Of a stretch of DNA of 64,000 nucleotides, positions 40,227 through 48,448 are shown in pieces. Origin of the DNA: Nitrososphaera sp. (GTDB lineage: Archaea > Thermoproteota > Nitrososphaeria > Nitrososphaerales > Nitrososphaeraceae); the NCBI GenBank assembly GCA_039938515.1, contig JBDUUL010000010.1, positions 1-64,000 of the forward strand, given 5' to 3'. Under the pieces are notes generated by a model that did not search any database, was not told where the DNA came from, and saw only the letters and a list, made by a program, of their open reading frames with translations. A program made the position numbers and the translations under genes. Position 1 is the first letter of the stretch, and each line of letters begins with the position of its first letter.

Positions 40227-40685
40227 CTACTCTGCAAAGGCCTTGAGCTTGCCGCGCATTTCCCTGTCTCTTGAAATCGCCGGGTGATTCGGGTCCGCCA
40301 GAATGATCTCGTACCAGATGTTCATTCCGTCCTTGTGCAAATAGTATGAGCCCAGGACTTCTAGGTTCGGGAACTTTTCCGCAACCCTGCGCTCGGCCAC
40401 CTTGCGCATGCTTATTCCCTGCTTGATGCGGACGACACCCAGGTGCTTCGGCCTTCTGCCAGCGACCGGCCTCTGCTTGCGCATGCCGCCCCTGCCAACG
40501 CGCGTGCGAATCACTACAATGCCCTGTTTTGCCTTGTAACCCAACCGCCTGGCCCTGTCAAGCCGGCTTGGCCTCTCAATCCTGTGTACCGTAGGTTCAG
40601 TTCGCCACAAGATTGCCTTGGACTTGAGCTCGTCAGAATTGTTCTTCCACATCCTTGTCCAAGTGTCGGCCATGTAGCTGCGCAT
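40227..40685 (-). CDS. rpl15e: Large ribosomal subunit protein eL15
   Basis: An archaeal/eukaryotic ribosomal protein of 152 residues, extremely basic. Family hallmarks are Arg-Ala-Arg-Arg-Leu-Gly-Tyr-Lys-Ala-Lys-Gln-Gly-Ile-Val-Val-Ile-Arg and Gly-Gly-Met-Arg-Lys-Gln, ending in Tyr-Glu-Ile-Ile-Leu-Ala-Asp-Pro-Asn-His-Pro. ATG 40685 is used; ATG 40673 (Met-Ala-Asp-Thr-Trp) would give a start closer to other archaeal sequences. It stands alone next to serA. Confidence 0.95.
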   Translation of the reverse strand: MRSYMADTWTRMWKNNSDELKSKAILWRTEPTVHRIERPSRLDRARRLGYKAKQGIVVIRTRVGRGGMRKQRPVAGRRPKHLGVVRIKQGISMRKVAERRVAEKFPNLEVLGSYYLHKDGMNIWYEIILADPNHPAISRDREMRGKLKAFAE

Positions 40686-40739
40686 AGGTCAGACTCTCTC
40701 CCAGTCCCCCTTATATCCTATTTGCCGGAAGAAAAATTG

Positions 40740-41672
40740 CTAAATGACGCCGCGGAGAATCTGGATGATCTTTTCGGCAATGACAGTCGAGGCGAGTTCC
40801 TGGCCTTCCTTTGTCTGGGCGCCGATATGCGGCGTGCATATTACGTTTGGAAGCTCTATCAGCATCCTGTTTGTCGGCGGCTCGACCTCAAAGACGTCAA
40901 GGGCGGCGCCGGCCAGCCTGCCGGCCTTGAGCGCGTCATGCAGCGCCTTTTCGTCGATAATCTCGCCCCTTGAAGTATTGACAAGAAAGGCCGTCGGCTT
41001 CATTTTGGCCAGCCTCTCTGCGTTGAACATCTTTATCGTTTCCTGCGTTGCAGGGACGTGACAGCTTACAAAGTCAGAGCTCTCAAGAAGCGTGTTTAGG
41101 TCAGTGACTACCATGCCCGTCTCTCTTACAAATTCCGCGTTTATAGGATAAGGGTCGTAGCCTACGAGGTTCATCCGCAGCGCCTTGGCTATTCTGCCAA
41201 GGTTTCTTCCGATGTTGCCGACTCCGACGATTCCCAGGTACTTGCCCTTAAGCTCGGTACCCATCAGGTCTTTTTTAATCCAGTTGCCCTTCTTGAGCTC
41301 CGAGTCAGCTCTTGGAATGCTCCTTGCAAGGGAGAGCATCAGGCCGATTGCGAGTTCTGCCACCGCGGTCGATGCTGCCTCCGGCGCGTTTATCACCCGG
41401 ATCTTTCTCGACTCGGCAGCCTTGACGTCGACGTTGTCAAGCCCGACGCCAACGCGGGCAATGATTTTCGCCCGGCCGGCTGCTTCTATGACTTCCTTTG
41501 TCACCTTGGTCCTGCTCCGTACAACTATTACGTCAAAATCCTTAACAGCGCCTACCATCTCGCTTGCCTTGATATCGGGCTTGTAATCGACAACAAGACC
41601 GGAACGCTTCAGGCTTTCAATGCCAGCCTGGTCTATGGAGTCGCAGATTAGAACCTTGCCGGCGACTTGCAT
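40740..41672 (-). CDS. serA: D-3-phosphoglycerate dehydrogenase (short form)
   Basis: An NAD-dependent D-2-hydroxyacid dehydrogenase of 310 residues for the first step of serine synthesis. The dinucleotide motif Gly-Ile-Val-Gly-Val-Gly-Asn-Ile-Gly-Arg is near 147-156. Catalytic Arg, Glu and His are in Asn-Thr-Ser-Arg-Gly-Glu, the Glu of Phe-Glu-Val-Glu-Pro and Thr-Pro-His-Ile-Gly-Ala-Gln-Thr. The C-terminal ACT regulatory domain of long SerA forms is absent, so no serine feedback is expected through it. Other hydroxyacid dehydrogenases are possible, but the length and motifs fit SerA best. Confidence 0.88.
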   Translation of the reverse strand: MQVAGKVLICDSIDQAGIESLKRSGLVVDYKPDIKASEMVGAVKDFDVIVVRSRTKVTKEVIEAAGRAKIIARVGVGLDNVDVKAAESRKIRVINAPEAASTAVAELAIGLMLSLARSIPRADSELKKGNWIKKDLMGTELKGKYLGIVGVGNIGRNLGRIAKALRMNLVGYDPYPINAEFVRETGMVVTDLNTLLESSDFVSCHVPATQETIKMFNAERLAKMKPTAFLVNTSRGEIIDEKALHDALKAGRLAGAALDVFEVEPPTNRMLIELPNVICTPHIGAQTKEGQELASTVIAEKIIQILRGVI

Positions 41673-41718
41673 AGAGCATGAGAACTTTACGCTAGTAATA
41701 TAATGCTAGTGCCGGCGT

Positions 41719-41735
41719 GAAAAAAGATAAAAAAA
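41719..41735 (-). terminator. Oligo-T terminator after the TFB gene
   Basis: On the minus strand, two T runs (TTTTTTT and TTTTTT, separated by A-T-C) begin right after the TFB stop. This matches the intrinsic poly-T terminators of archaea. Confidence 0.5.
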
Positions 41736-42644
41736 TCAGGCCATTGCCGGCATTAGGCGGCGCAGATCCTTTGCCCTGTTCCTGACGGTCACTTCCGTCA
41801 CGCCGGATGCCTTTGCAATCTCTGCCTGGCTCCTTGGGTTGCCGCTGCTTTCCTGCAGGTTAACCAGATATAATATTGCGGCTGCCATTCCCACTGGGTC
41901 CTTCCCGACAAGGGCGTTTCTCTTTCTCGCCTCGGCCATAAGCTCCAGCGCCTTTCTCTTGGTCTTCTCGTCAAACCCGAGGCTGTTTGCAACCCTGGCG
42001 ATGTACTTGCCTTCGTCAATCAGAGGCACTCTCAGGTCAAGCTCCGCAACGACTCTTCTGTACGACCTGGCAGCCTGTTTCGGCCTCACGTTCGCCGTCT
42101 TTGATATGTCGTCAAGCGTTCGGAGCACGCCTGACTGACGTGCGGCAATGTATATCGAGGCTGAAAGCACCGAGCCTATCGTGCTACCGCGGATCAACCC
42201 CCTCTCCTGGGCTTTTCTGTAGACGTAGGCAGCCTTTTCTATGATGTAGTCCGGCAGGTTAAGCTGGTCCTTGAGTTTTGACAGCATGGAGAACGCCTGC
42301 TGCAGGTTTCGCTCAGTTGGAGAGCGCCTCTGGCTACGGGTGTTCCACATCCGGAGCCTGCTCATGTTCGCACGAGTAGCCGCGGCGAGTGCATTGCCCG
42401 ACGCGTCGACGTCATTTCTTCCAATTACGGTCGAAAGCCCCATGTCGTGAAACGCAAGAGTAGTTGGGACGCCTGTCCTTGCGCGGTCCGCGCCCTCGGA
42501 GGCGTCAAAGCTGCGCCATTCACGTTCAGTTGAAACAATATTCGAGACAACTTCGCCGGTGTCCCGCCGGATTATTTCTCCAGTGTCAGGGTCCGTAATA
42601 AGGTCCGACCTCGACGCAGGAGTGGAGGTGATTGCTTTTTTCAT
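41736..42644 (-). CDS. tfb: Transcription factor B (TFIIB) paralogue lacking zinc ligands
   Basis: A 302-residue TFB with two cyclin-like repeats (about 115-205 and 210-300) and a B-reader/linker region with Gly-Leu-Ser-Thr-Val-Ile-Gly. It would bridge TBP-DNA and RNA polymerase. The N-terminal region keeps the ribbon framework (Leu-Ile-Thr-Asp-Pro-Asp-Thr-Gly-Glu-Ile-Ile ... Asp-Thr-Gly-Glu-Val-Val ... Glu-Trp-Arg-Ser-Phe), but all four zinc cysteines are missing: Arg-Arg-Asp-Thr-Gly stands where Cys-x2-Cys-Gly is expected, and the first pair is absent. A minus-strand TATA (CTTAAATACG) lies 24 nt before ATG 42644, so the mRNA is leaderless. Confidence 0.92.
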   Translation of the reverse strand: MKKAITSTPASRSDLITDPDTGEIIRRDTGEVVSNIVSTEREWRSFDASEGADRARTGVPTTLAFHDMGLSTVIGRNDVDASGNALAAATRANMSRLRMWNTRSQRRSPTERNLQQAFSMLSKLKDQLNLPDYIIEKAAYVYRKAQERGLIRGSTIGSVLSASIYIAARQSGVLRTLDDISKTANVRPKQAARSYRRVVAELDLRVPLIDEGKYIARVANSLGFDEKTKRKALELMAEARKRNALVGKDPVGMAAAILYLVNLQESSGNPRSQAEIAKASGVTEVTVRNRAKDLRRLMPAMA

Positions 42645-42757
42645 ATGTAATTATCGTGAATGCCGTATTTAAGACTAGTAGCACTAAGTTACTTAGCAGG
42701 TTTGTCCTACCGTACGTGGTAAGCCGGATATTACTGGCGGTAAACAATTAGTAACCG

Positions 42758-42895
42758 CTATGCCCGAAAGCCGAGCGTCATCTCGTGGCACGCCCTACTG
42801 TGCTTTATCGCCTCTTCTTTTTCATTGCGCTTGTCTATGTCAAAGACGAGATTGCAGGTATAGCACCGGACCAGCATCATGACGTTATCCTTCAT
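42758..42895 (-). CDS. Zinc-finger microprotein, 45 aa
   Basis: A 45-residue minus-strand gene with Cys-Tyr-Thr-Cys, then 17 residues to His, then Ser-Arg-Ala-Cys-His. This gives a Cys-x2-Cys-x17-His-x3-Cys finger, with a second His next to the last Cys. The frame is preceded by Met-Met-Leu-Val-Arg just before the finger. ATG 42895 is the first true start after an in-frame TGA. It lies downstream of another zinc-ribbon gene (42998) in the same direction. The function is unknown. Confidence 0.58.
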   Translation of the reverse strand: MKDNVMMLVRCYTCNLVFDIDKRNEKEEAIKHSRACHEMTLGFRA

Positions 42896-42997
42896 TTCCG
42901 TCGAAATAAAGCCTGCGCGGTTTGCAGACAGCAGGGTTATCGATGCGATACCGGTTCAAACAGGCCTATCGGTCGGCTCCGTCCGGACAAGACCAGG

Positions 42998-43282
42998 CTA
43001 GAATGCCGCGAAATGACAGAATCCTTGGAGCTTGTGGTTACAATTCGAGCAGCTCGTAAAAGACGCCAGGTTTTCCTTCCCGCACCAACGGCATACCTTC
43101 ACCGGCGGTGGATACGTAACCTCCTTGCAGCGGACGCGCAGCGACTCTTCGATTGCCAGCCTGCGCAATCCAAGATACAAATCCTCAAGGTCGGCTTGTG
43201 TAGGCTTCAATGACATTACGACGTCAATGTTGACGCCCAATTTTGCCAGCTCTGAATACAGGTTACCAAGCCTTAATTGCAT
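42998..43282 (-). CDS. Small zinc-ribbon protein, 94 aa
   Basis: A 94-residue protein. The N-terminal ~60 residues are helical (Leu-Arg-Leu-Gly-Asn-Leu-Tyr-Ser-Glu-Leu-Ala-Lys-Leu), followed by a zinc ribbon: Val-Cys-Arg-Trp-Cys-Gly-Lys-Glu-Asn and Ser-Cys-Ser-Asn-Cys-Asn-His-Lys-Leu. It starts at ATG 43282. The overlapping plus-strand frame (42785-43213) has no such pattern. No family is recognised. Confidence 0.65.
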   Translation of the reverse strand: MQLRLGNLYSELAKLGVNIDVVMSLKPTQADLEDLYLGLRRLAIEESLRVRCKEVTYPPPVKVCRWCGKENLASFTSCSNCNHKLQGFCHFAAF

Positions 43283-43530
43283 GCAAATTTGACTCTGCCA
43301 CAGCCGAATAATAAGTTCAGTCAGGTGGAATTCGTTACAGTCTCGCCGCAGATTTAACCGGGCGTTGCAAATGGCGCATAGCAGTGTCCCGCTCTGGCTT
43401 TTGACAGCTCTTCATGCCTGCAGCGAGATAACCGGCGCCAGGGCATCATTGCATTATCACTGATTGCGCAATCCGTAAAGGGGGAGTGAGTTTATTAGGC
43501 ATCTTTCGTGAGCACCCCCTGTTAGCAGCA

Positions 43531-43641
43531 ATGATGCTAAGTTGCCCAAACCGCGGCAGAAAAGAGCAGGTTCCAGACGGCTTTAAGCACGAGCTGTACT
43601 GCTTAAATTGCGGCACCAAGCTGTCGGGCGACAAATCTTGA
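43531..43641 (+). CDS. Zinc-ribbon microprotein, 36 aa (putative)
   Basis: A 36-codon frame with Ser-Cys-Pro-Asn-Arg-Gly and, 18 residues after that Cys, Tyr-Cys-Leu-Asn-Cys-Gly-Thr-Lys-Leu. The second knuckle is typical of zinc ribbons; the first lacks one Cys (Arg instead), so zinc binding may be partial. A GTG at 43486 would add 15 residues. A TTTATTAGG box about 35 nt upstream fits ATG 43531. Confidence 0.42.
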   Translation: MMLSCPNRGRKEQVPDGFKHELYCLNCGTKLSGDKS

Positions 43642-43756
43642 TGATTTCGCCGCGTGGCGAGATGGAATCCTAGTACTCCGCTCCGGGCATTGCAGCGCGC
43701 CTAATAGTTACGCAAGGATCCGGGGCAGATCGTCGGAGCCCTTGAGCCCTGCAAAA

Positions 43757-43768
43757 TGATATATTTAG
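43757..43768 (+). promoter_or_regulatory. TATA box fixing the start at 43789
   Basis: TGATATATTTAG is centred 27 nt before ATG 43789. It overlaps an earlier in-frame ATG (43756), which therefore cannot be used. Confidence 0.6.
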
Positions 43769-43788
43769 AGCCCGCCCTAGCCTGCCAC

Positions 43789-44352
43789 ATGCCAAAGGAA
43801 CCAGGTTTACGCAGGTTCGGCGTGACTATTGAGGCCGATGCCACATGTGCGGCCTGCCCGCCAGGCAGCAAGCTGAGCGCTGCCGCGCGGAGCAGCAAGG
43901 GTGAGCTGACAGGTCTCCAAAACAGCGCCGCCGCGACAAAAGAGCCGTGCAGCTGGTTTGAAATTCATCACCTTGTTCGCATGCTTGCCGAGCAGATTGA
44001 AAAATCAGGCAGGAAATATGACCGCATCCTCGCGCTGTCCACTGGTGGGCTTGTCCCTGCAAAGCTTCTTGCAGAGGAGCTGCAGATGGACGACATTGCG
44101 ATTATTCCGTTCCGAGAAAAGATGCTTGTAGCGTCGGAAATGCCGAGGCTAAAAAAGAGCAGGCGCTACCTCGCAGTTGACGACATCTATGACAGCGGTA
44201 AAACCTTCACGCAGGTCCAAAAGGCTGTGAAAGGTTTTGACTGCGACTTTGCCTTCTGCATGAGCAGGTTTCCGGGCCATCCGGGCTTTGCAGGAAGAAT
44301 TCTCAATCACAACCTCTGGATTGTCTTCCCGTGGGAAAAAGAGATTCGATAG
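43789..44352 (+). CDS. Purine-type phosphoribosyltransferase
   Basis: A 187-residue type I phosphoribosyltransferase. The PRPP loop Tyr-Leu-Ala-Val-Asp-Asp-Ile-Tyr-Asp-Ser-Gly-Lys-Thr is at about 123-135, and Ala-Leu-Ser-Thr-Gly-Gly-Leu-Val-Pro-Ala forms the PPi loop. The C-terminal Trp-Ile-Val-Phe-Pro-Trp-Glu resembles xanthine/guanine transferases (Gpt-like). It would salvage a purine base to its nucleotide. The first ~60 residues are an extra, Cys-containing extension (Thr-Cys-Ala-Ala-Cys-Pro-Pro) absent from E. coli Gpt. It ends 6 nt before the SDR gene. Confidence 0.82.
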   Translation: MPKEPGLRRFGVTIEADATCAACPPGSKLSAAARSSKGELTGLQNSAAATKEPCSWFEIHHLVRMLAEQIEKSGRKYDRILALSTGGLVPAKLLAEELQMDDIAIIPFREKMLVASEMPRLKKSRRYLAVDDIYDSGKTFTQVQKAVKGFDCDFAFCMSRFPGHPGFAGRILNHNLWIVFPWEKEIR

Positions 44353-44358
44353 GCCAAG

Positions 44359-45207
44359 TTGCTTGAGGGAAAGACATGCCTTGTGACGGGCAGCACTTCC
44401 GGCATAGGGAAAGAAATTGCGATCGGCCTCGGCAGGCTTGGCGCGTCAGTCATTCTTGTAGGTCGCAGCCAGGAGAAATGCAGGAGCGCTGCACGTGAGG
44501 TCGCAGGCTTTTCGTCCAATCAAGTCCCTCGCTACTTTGTCGCAGACCTGTCCTCGCAGCAAGCCATCAGAAACCTTGCATCGGAAGTAACCTCGGCCCT
44601 TGACCATCTTGACGTGCTAGTAAACAATGCCGGAATTTTTATGGCCAGCCGCGAGGTTTCGCCGGAAGGAATCGAGCTGACATTTGCGGTAAACCACCTC
44701 GCCCCGTTTCTGCTGACAAATCTCCTGCTGGGCTTGTTGAAAAAGACCCCTTCAGCCAGAATCGTAACCACAAGCTCCATCGCGCACAGGGGGGCACACA
44801 TCGATTTTGACGACATCAACTTTGAAACAAAAAAGTACAGCGGAATAAGGGCATACGGGCAGTCCAAGCTGGCAAACATCCTTTTCACAAGGGAGCTTGC
44901 CCGGCGCCTGTCAAGCGCCGGAGCTAATGTAACGGCGAACTGCTTCCACCCCGGCGGCGTACGGACGAACTTTATGCGCAATAACCCGCTCGCCTACAAG
45001 CTGGTCTGGGCGGTAGCGGCTCCCTTCCTGATAAGCGCGCAAAAAGGAGCAGACACCGGAATATTTCTGGCCTCCTCGCCCGACATAGAGGGGGTGAGCG
45101 GAAAGTATTTTGTCAAGAGGCGACAAGTGGTACCCTCGTCTGCTGCTCAAAGCGACGAATCGGCCAGCAGGCTCTGGAGCTTGAGCGAGAAAATGACGTC
45201 TGCATGA
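44359..45207 (+). CDS. Short-chain dehydrogenase/reductase
   Basis: A classical/extended SDR of 282 residues. The cofactor loop Thr-Gly-Ser-Thr-Ser-Gly-Ile-Gly-Lys is near 10-18, Asn-Asn-Ala-Gly at about 90-93, catalytic Ser in Thr-Thr-Ser-Ser-Ile-Ala and the Tyr-Gly-Gln-Ser-Lys pair (Tyr-x3-Lys) near 155-159. The sequence is closest in style to retinol dehydrogenase/WWOX-type SDRs, which prefer NADP. Substrate unknown. TTG 44359 is the start, 6 nt after the phosphoribosyltransferase. Confidence 0.9.
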   Translation: MLEGKTCLVTGSTSGIGKEIAIGLGRLGASVILVGRSQEKCRSAAREVAGFSSNQVPRYFVADLSSQQAIRNLASEVTSALDHLDVLVNNAGIFMASREVSPEGIELTFAVNHLAPFLLTNLLLGLLKKTPSARIVTTSSIAHRGAHIDFDDINFETKKYSGIRAYGQSKLANILFTRELARRLSSAGANVTANCFHPGGVRTNFMRNNPLAYKLVWAVAAPFLISAQKGADTGIFLASSPDIEGVSGKYFVKRRQVVPSSAAQSDESASRLWSLSEKMTSA

Positions 45208-45313
45208 AAGGTGCAGACAGCTGTGCCGTACTCATTTATCATGTGGGAAGTCGCCGCCAGCAATTGCTTGCCGCTCGAGCGTAAACGCTAAATCATCATC
45301 TGACCAGTACCAT

Positions 45314-45847
45314 TTGATAGAATTGGACACGTTTGAGTGCATAGCCACGAAATTTGACGTGCGAGAGTTTGCCGACAGGCCCGTGCCGCAGGACATCAGG
45401 CTGAAGGTTCTAGAGGCCGCCAGGATGACTGGCACCGGTCTCAATACCCAGCACTGGCGCTTTGTCCTGGTAGACGGCGGGGACCTTTCCCGGCTCGCTG
45501 CGGACAGCACTAGCGGCATGTGGGTTTCGGGGGCGAACTTTGCGGTGATTGTACTGACAAACCCAAAGCACAGGTTCCACGCCCTTGACGCCGGCAGGGT
45601 AGTGCAGGACATGCAGCTGGCAGCATGGAACTTTGGCGTGGCGTCGGGGATTTACACCGGCGTCGACGAGACTAGGCTGCGCAAAGATTTCAACATTCCA
45701 GCAGAACTTTCGCCGACGGTTATCGTGGGATTCGGCTACCCAAAGAATCAGGCTTTTCCGCCGCAGACAGGTAAAACCAAAAAGAACAGGCTGCCGCTCT
45801 CCGACCTGGTCTTTTCCGGCAGATATGGGAATGCATTTGCAGCCTGA
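45314..45847 (+). CDS. Nitroreductase family protein
   Basis: An FMN-dependent nitroreductase-like protein of 177 residues. The opening Phe-Asp-Val-Arg-Glu-Phe-Ala-Asp-Arg-Pro-Val-Pro is the usual FMN phosphate-binding start, followed by Ala-Ala-Arg-Met-Thr-Gly-Thr-Gly-Leu-Asn-Thr-Gln-His-Trp-Arg-Phe. The central Gly-Arg-Val-Val-Gln-Asp-Met-Gln-Leu-Ala-Ala-Trp and the late Val-Gly-Phe-Gly-Tyr-Pro match the fold. The physiological substrate is unknown. TTG 45314 gives the normal N-terminus. It is separated by 53 nt from the EgtB gene. Confidence 0.87.
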   Translation: MIELDTFECIATKFDVREFADRPVPQDIRLKVLEAARMTGTGLNTQHWRFVLVDGGDLSRLAADSTSGMWVSGANFAVIVLTNPKHRFHALDAGRVVQDMQLAAWNFGVASGIYTGVDETRLRKDFNIPAELSPTVIVGFGYPKNQAFPPQTGKTKKNRLPLSDLVFSGRYGNAFAA

Positions 45848-45900
45848 GCATTCCCGAGCTCTGCTTATTAGTCTGGCAGACGTTTCAGTGTCATAGTAAA

Positions 45901-47253
45901 ATGGAGACTGCGCAAAGGCCCAGAAACTCGGGCGAGCATTCCGGCGGCCTTTTGGCCGATTTCACCGAGGCACGCAATCTAACACTCGAGCTGTTCGGCC
46001 CGCTAAACGTTGAGGACGCAGTTATCCAGTCCGACTCGTTTGGCAGCCCACCAAACTGGCACATCGCCCACGTCACCTGGTTTTTCCACAAGGTTCTTGA
46101 AAAATACTCGGTGGACCTTTCAGGGGCCAGCCTCAATCTCGACTACCTGAACTCGTACTATCAAAAGTACGGAGGCATACTCCCCAAGGCAGAGCGCGGC
46201 AGGTTTCCGCGACCGACCGTCCAGCAGACCCTGCAGTACCGGGAGTTTATCGACGGCAAGGTGAGCGAATTTCTCCAGTCCGATGCGATGTCGGCCGAGG
46301 CTGCCTACGACATTACGCTTGGCATCCAGCATGAGATGCAGCACCAGGAGCTGATGATTTACGACCTGCAGCATTATTTTGAAAGGTTTTCCGATCCCGC
46401 GGACAATTACATTCCGCACAGGCGATCAGTGCCTCGCGGGGAGCAAATGGCTGCCGAGCGTCCTGCTGGCATGGTCTTCATTCCGGGAGGCCTTTACGAA
46501 CTGGGTTTTTCCGGCCGGGGCTTTAGCTACGACAACGAACTTCCCGAGCACAAAGTGTTCCTGTATCCATTCAGGATTGATGTCGCGCCGGTAACAAACG
46601 GCGAGTTTGCCGAATTCATAGACGCGGGAGGCTACCATGACTACAAGTACTGGCTAGCAGACGGATGGGAACTTGTCAGGGAAAACGGGTGGCAGGCGCC
46701 CTTGTACTGGCGCAAGGACGAGGGCAAATGGGTAAAGAAAGATTTTGCAGGAAGCCGCGACCTTGTACCGGACGAGCCGGTTGTCAATGTAAGTTATTTT
46801 GAGGCAGACGCCTTTGCACGCTGGAAGGGAAAACGGCTTCCGACCGAGGCGGAATGGGAAAAGGCTGCAAGCTGGAGCGAGGAGCTTGGTCGAAAGACTC
46901 TCTACCCCTGGGGAGACGAGCTGCCGACGGCGGGGCACGCCAACCTCCTAGAGTCCTACGAGTGGCAGCCCTCGCCCGTGGGGTCGTATCCTCTCGGAAG
47001 GAGCCATTACGGCTGCCACCAGATGATAGGCGATGTCTGGGAATGGACGTCCTCGGAATACGTGCTCTACCCCGGCTTCATGTCGAGATTTCCCGAGTAC
47101 ACCGACAAGTGGGCGGTCGGACAGAAGGTGCTCCGGGGCGGATGTTTTGCGACTCCCCGGAAGCAGATCCGAACTAGCTACAGAAACTACTTCAAGCCTC
47201 ATGAGAGAATACTTTTTGCCGGCTTTAGGTGCGCGCAGGATGCCGACCGCTAA
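45901..47253 (+). CDS. egtB: EgtB-like sulfoxide synthase (ergothioneine biosynthesis)
   Basis: A 450-residue non-heme iron enzyme of DinB_2 plus FGE-sulfatase type. EgtB proteins couple a sulfur donor to N-trimethylhistidine with O2. The iron ligands are readable: Trp-His-Ile-Ala-His (His54/His57) and His144-x3-His148-x-Glu150. The C-terminal half has the FGE-like core Gly-Gly-x-Tyr/Phe-x-x-Gly, Arg-Leu-Pro-Thr-Glu-Ala-Glu-Trp-Glu, Gly-Asp-Val-Trp-Glu-Trp and Arg-Gly-Gly-Cys-Phe-Ala. Its stop abuts that of an EgtD-like gene on the other strand. Related enzymes make ovothiol, so the product is inferred. No EgtE lyase or EgtC hydrolase is in the window. Confidence 0.85.
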   Translation: METAQRPRNSGEHSGGLLADFTEARNLTLELFGPLNVEDAVIQSDSFGSPPNWHIAHVTWFFHKVLEKYSVDLSGASLNLDYLNSYYQKYGGILPKAERGRFPRPTVQQTLQYREFIDGKVSEFLQSDAMSAEAAYDITLGIQHEMQHQELMIYDLQHYFERFSDPADNYIPHRRSVPRGEQMAAERPAGMVFIPGGLYELGFSGRGFSYDNELPEHKVFLYPFRIDVAPVTNGEFAEFIDAGGYHDYKYWLADGWELVRENGWQAPLYWRKDEGKWVKKDFAGSRDLVPDEPVVNVSYFEADAFARWKGKRLPTEAEWEKAASWSEELGRKTLYPWGDELPTAGHANLLESYEWQPSPVGSYPLGRSHYGCHQMIGDVWEWTSSEYVLYPGFMSRFPEYTDKWAVGQKVLRGGCFATPRKQIRTSYRNYFKPHERILFAGFRCAQDADR

Positions 47254-48270
47254 TCAGGCCCGACGCAGCAGGCAGAGGTCAAACCACTTTTTGCCGTCGG
47301 TGTAATGGCTCGCCGCCTCAAGTCCGCAGCGCCCGGCAAGCGCCTCGATCCGCTCGACAGAATACTTGTACGAGCTCTCGGTATGAATTGATTCGCCGCG
47401 CGCAAACGTAAAGGATTTTCCGGCCGCCCCAATCAGCACCGACTGGTCTTTGGCTGACACCAGGTGCATCTCCGCCCTGTGAAGTTCTTCGTTGTATAGC
47501 GCACTGTGCGAAAAGGCGGAGGTGTCAAACTTGCCGCCAAGCTCCCTGTTAATCCGCTCAAGCACGTTGAGGTTGAAAAGAGCCGTGACGCCGGCAGCGT
47601 CGTCGTATGCGCGCTCTATGGTGCGCCTGTCCTTCTCAAGGTCAAAGCCCACCAAAAGCCAGTCGTCGTCGCCGAGAGAGTTGTAAAGCATTCGGAGGAA
47701 GTCGCACGCTTCATCCTCGTCCATGTTGCCGATGCTTGAGCCCAGAAACAGCACGATCTTGCGCTCTGAAGTACCGCGGGATCTCTTTTGAATCAATTTT
47801 GCAGCCGTTTCAAGTCCCCTGGCATAGTCTCCAACTATCTGCCGCACCGAAAGCTCGGGGAAATCGCCGGAAATCAGGTTGGCGCTTTCCACAAGCGCCG
47901 AGCGGGAAATGTCAATTGGGATGTACTCGATCTTGAACCTGTGCTCCGACGCAATAAGGGCCCGAAACAGGATCCTTGTCTTTATCGAGGACCCACTTCC
48001 AAGCTCCACCACGTTGACGTGCTTTGCTCCGCTGCAGGTTGCGTCAACGATATCGTGACAGCAGGCCTTGAGGATCTGGGCCTCTGTCCTCGTCAGGTAG
48101 TATTCCGGCTGCACGCAGATGCGCTCGAACAGTTGCGAGCCGCGTTCGTCGTAAAAGTACCGCGGAAGCAGGTACTTTTGCGGGCTCGCCGCAAGCCCTT
48201 CAATCACGTGCCGCAGGAATTCGCCGGTCGGAGTGCTAAGCGGCTGTACTTGATATGAACGCGGATTCAC
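47254..48270 (-). CDS. egtD: L-histidine N(alpha)-methyltransferase (EgtD-like)
   Basis: A SAM-dependent methyltransferase of 338 residues, the first enzyme of ergothioneine synthesis (histidine to hercynine). Family markers are Leu-Pro-Arg-Tyr-Phe-Tyr-Asp-Glu-Arg-Gly-Ser-x-Leu-Phe, Glu-Leu-Gly-Ser-Gly-Ser-Ser-x-Lys-Thr, Tyr-Ile-Pro-Ile-Asp-Ile-Ser and Leu-Gly-Ser-Ser-Ile-Gly-Asn. The substrate region Ile-His-Thr-Glu-Ser-Ser-Tyr-Lys-Tyr near the end matches the Glu/Ser pair that binds the histidine amino group. It converges end to end with egtB. Confidence 0.9.
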   Translation of the reverse strand: MNPRSYQVQPLSTPTGEFLRHVIEGLAASPQKYLLPRYFYDERGSQLFERICVQPEYYLTRTEAQILKACCHDIVDATCSGAKHVNVVELGSGSSIKTRILFRALIASEHRFKIEYIPIDISRSALVESANLISGDFPELSVRQIVGDYARGLETAAKLIQKRSRGTSERKIVLFLGSSIGNMDEDEACDFLRMLYNSLGDDDWLLVGFDLEKDRRTIERAYDDAAGVTALFNLNVLERINRELGGKFDTSAFSHSALYNEELHRAEMHLVSAKDQSVLIGAAGKSFTFARGESIHTESSYKYSVERIEALAGRCGLEAASHYTDGKKWFDLCLLRRA

Positions 48271-48448
48271 GCCTAGGAAAAGATGATGCTTATCCTTGAT
48301 AAGGCTTCATGTGGCAGATATCAGTCAAACTTCATTGCCAATCGTTTTCAAGGGATTATCAAAAACGAAAATTCTAAGGTCAAAACCAGGGGGAAGGAGG
48401 ACGGAATGACAGTAATTGCAAATTTGCAATCAGCCATCCTGCAGCGCC

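Noticed and set aside
42785-43213. A 142-codon plus-strand gene
   Set aside because: It lies antisense to two minus-strand frames with intact Cys motifs and shows no domain or promoter of its own.
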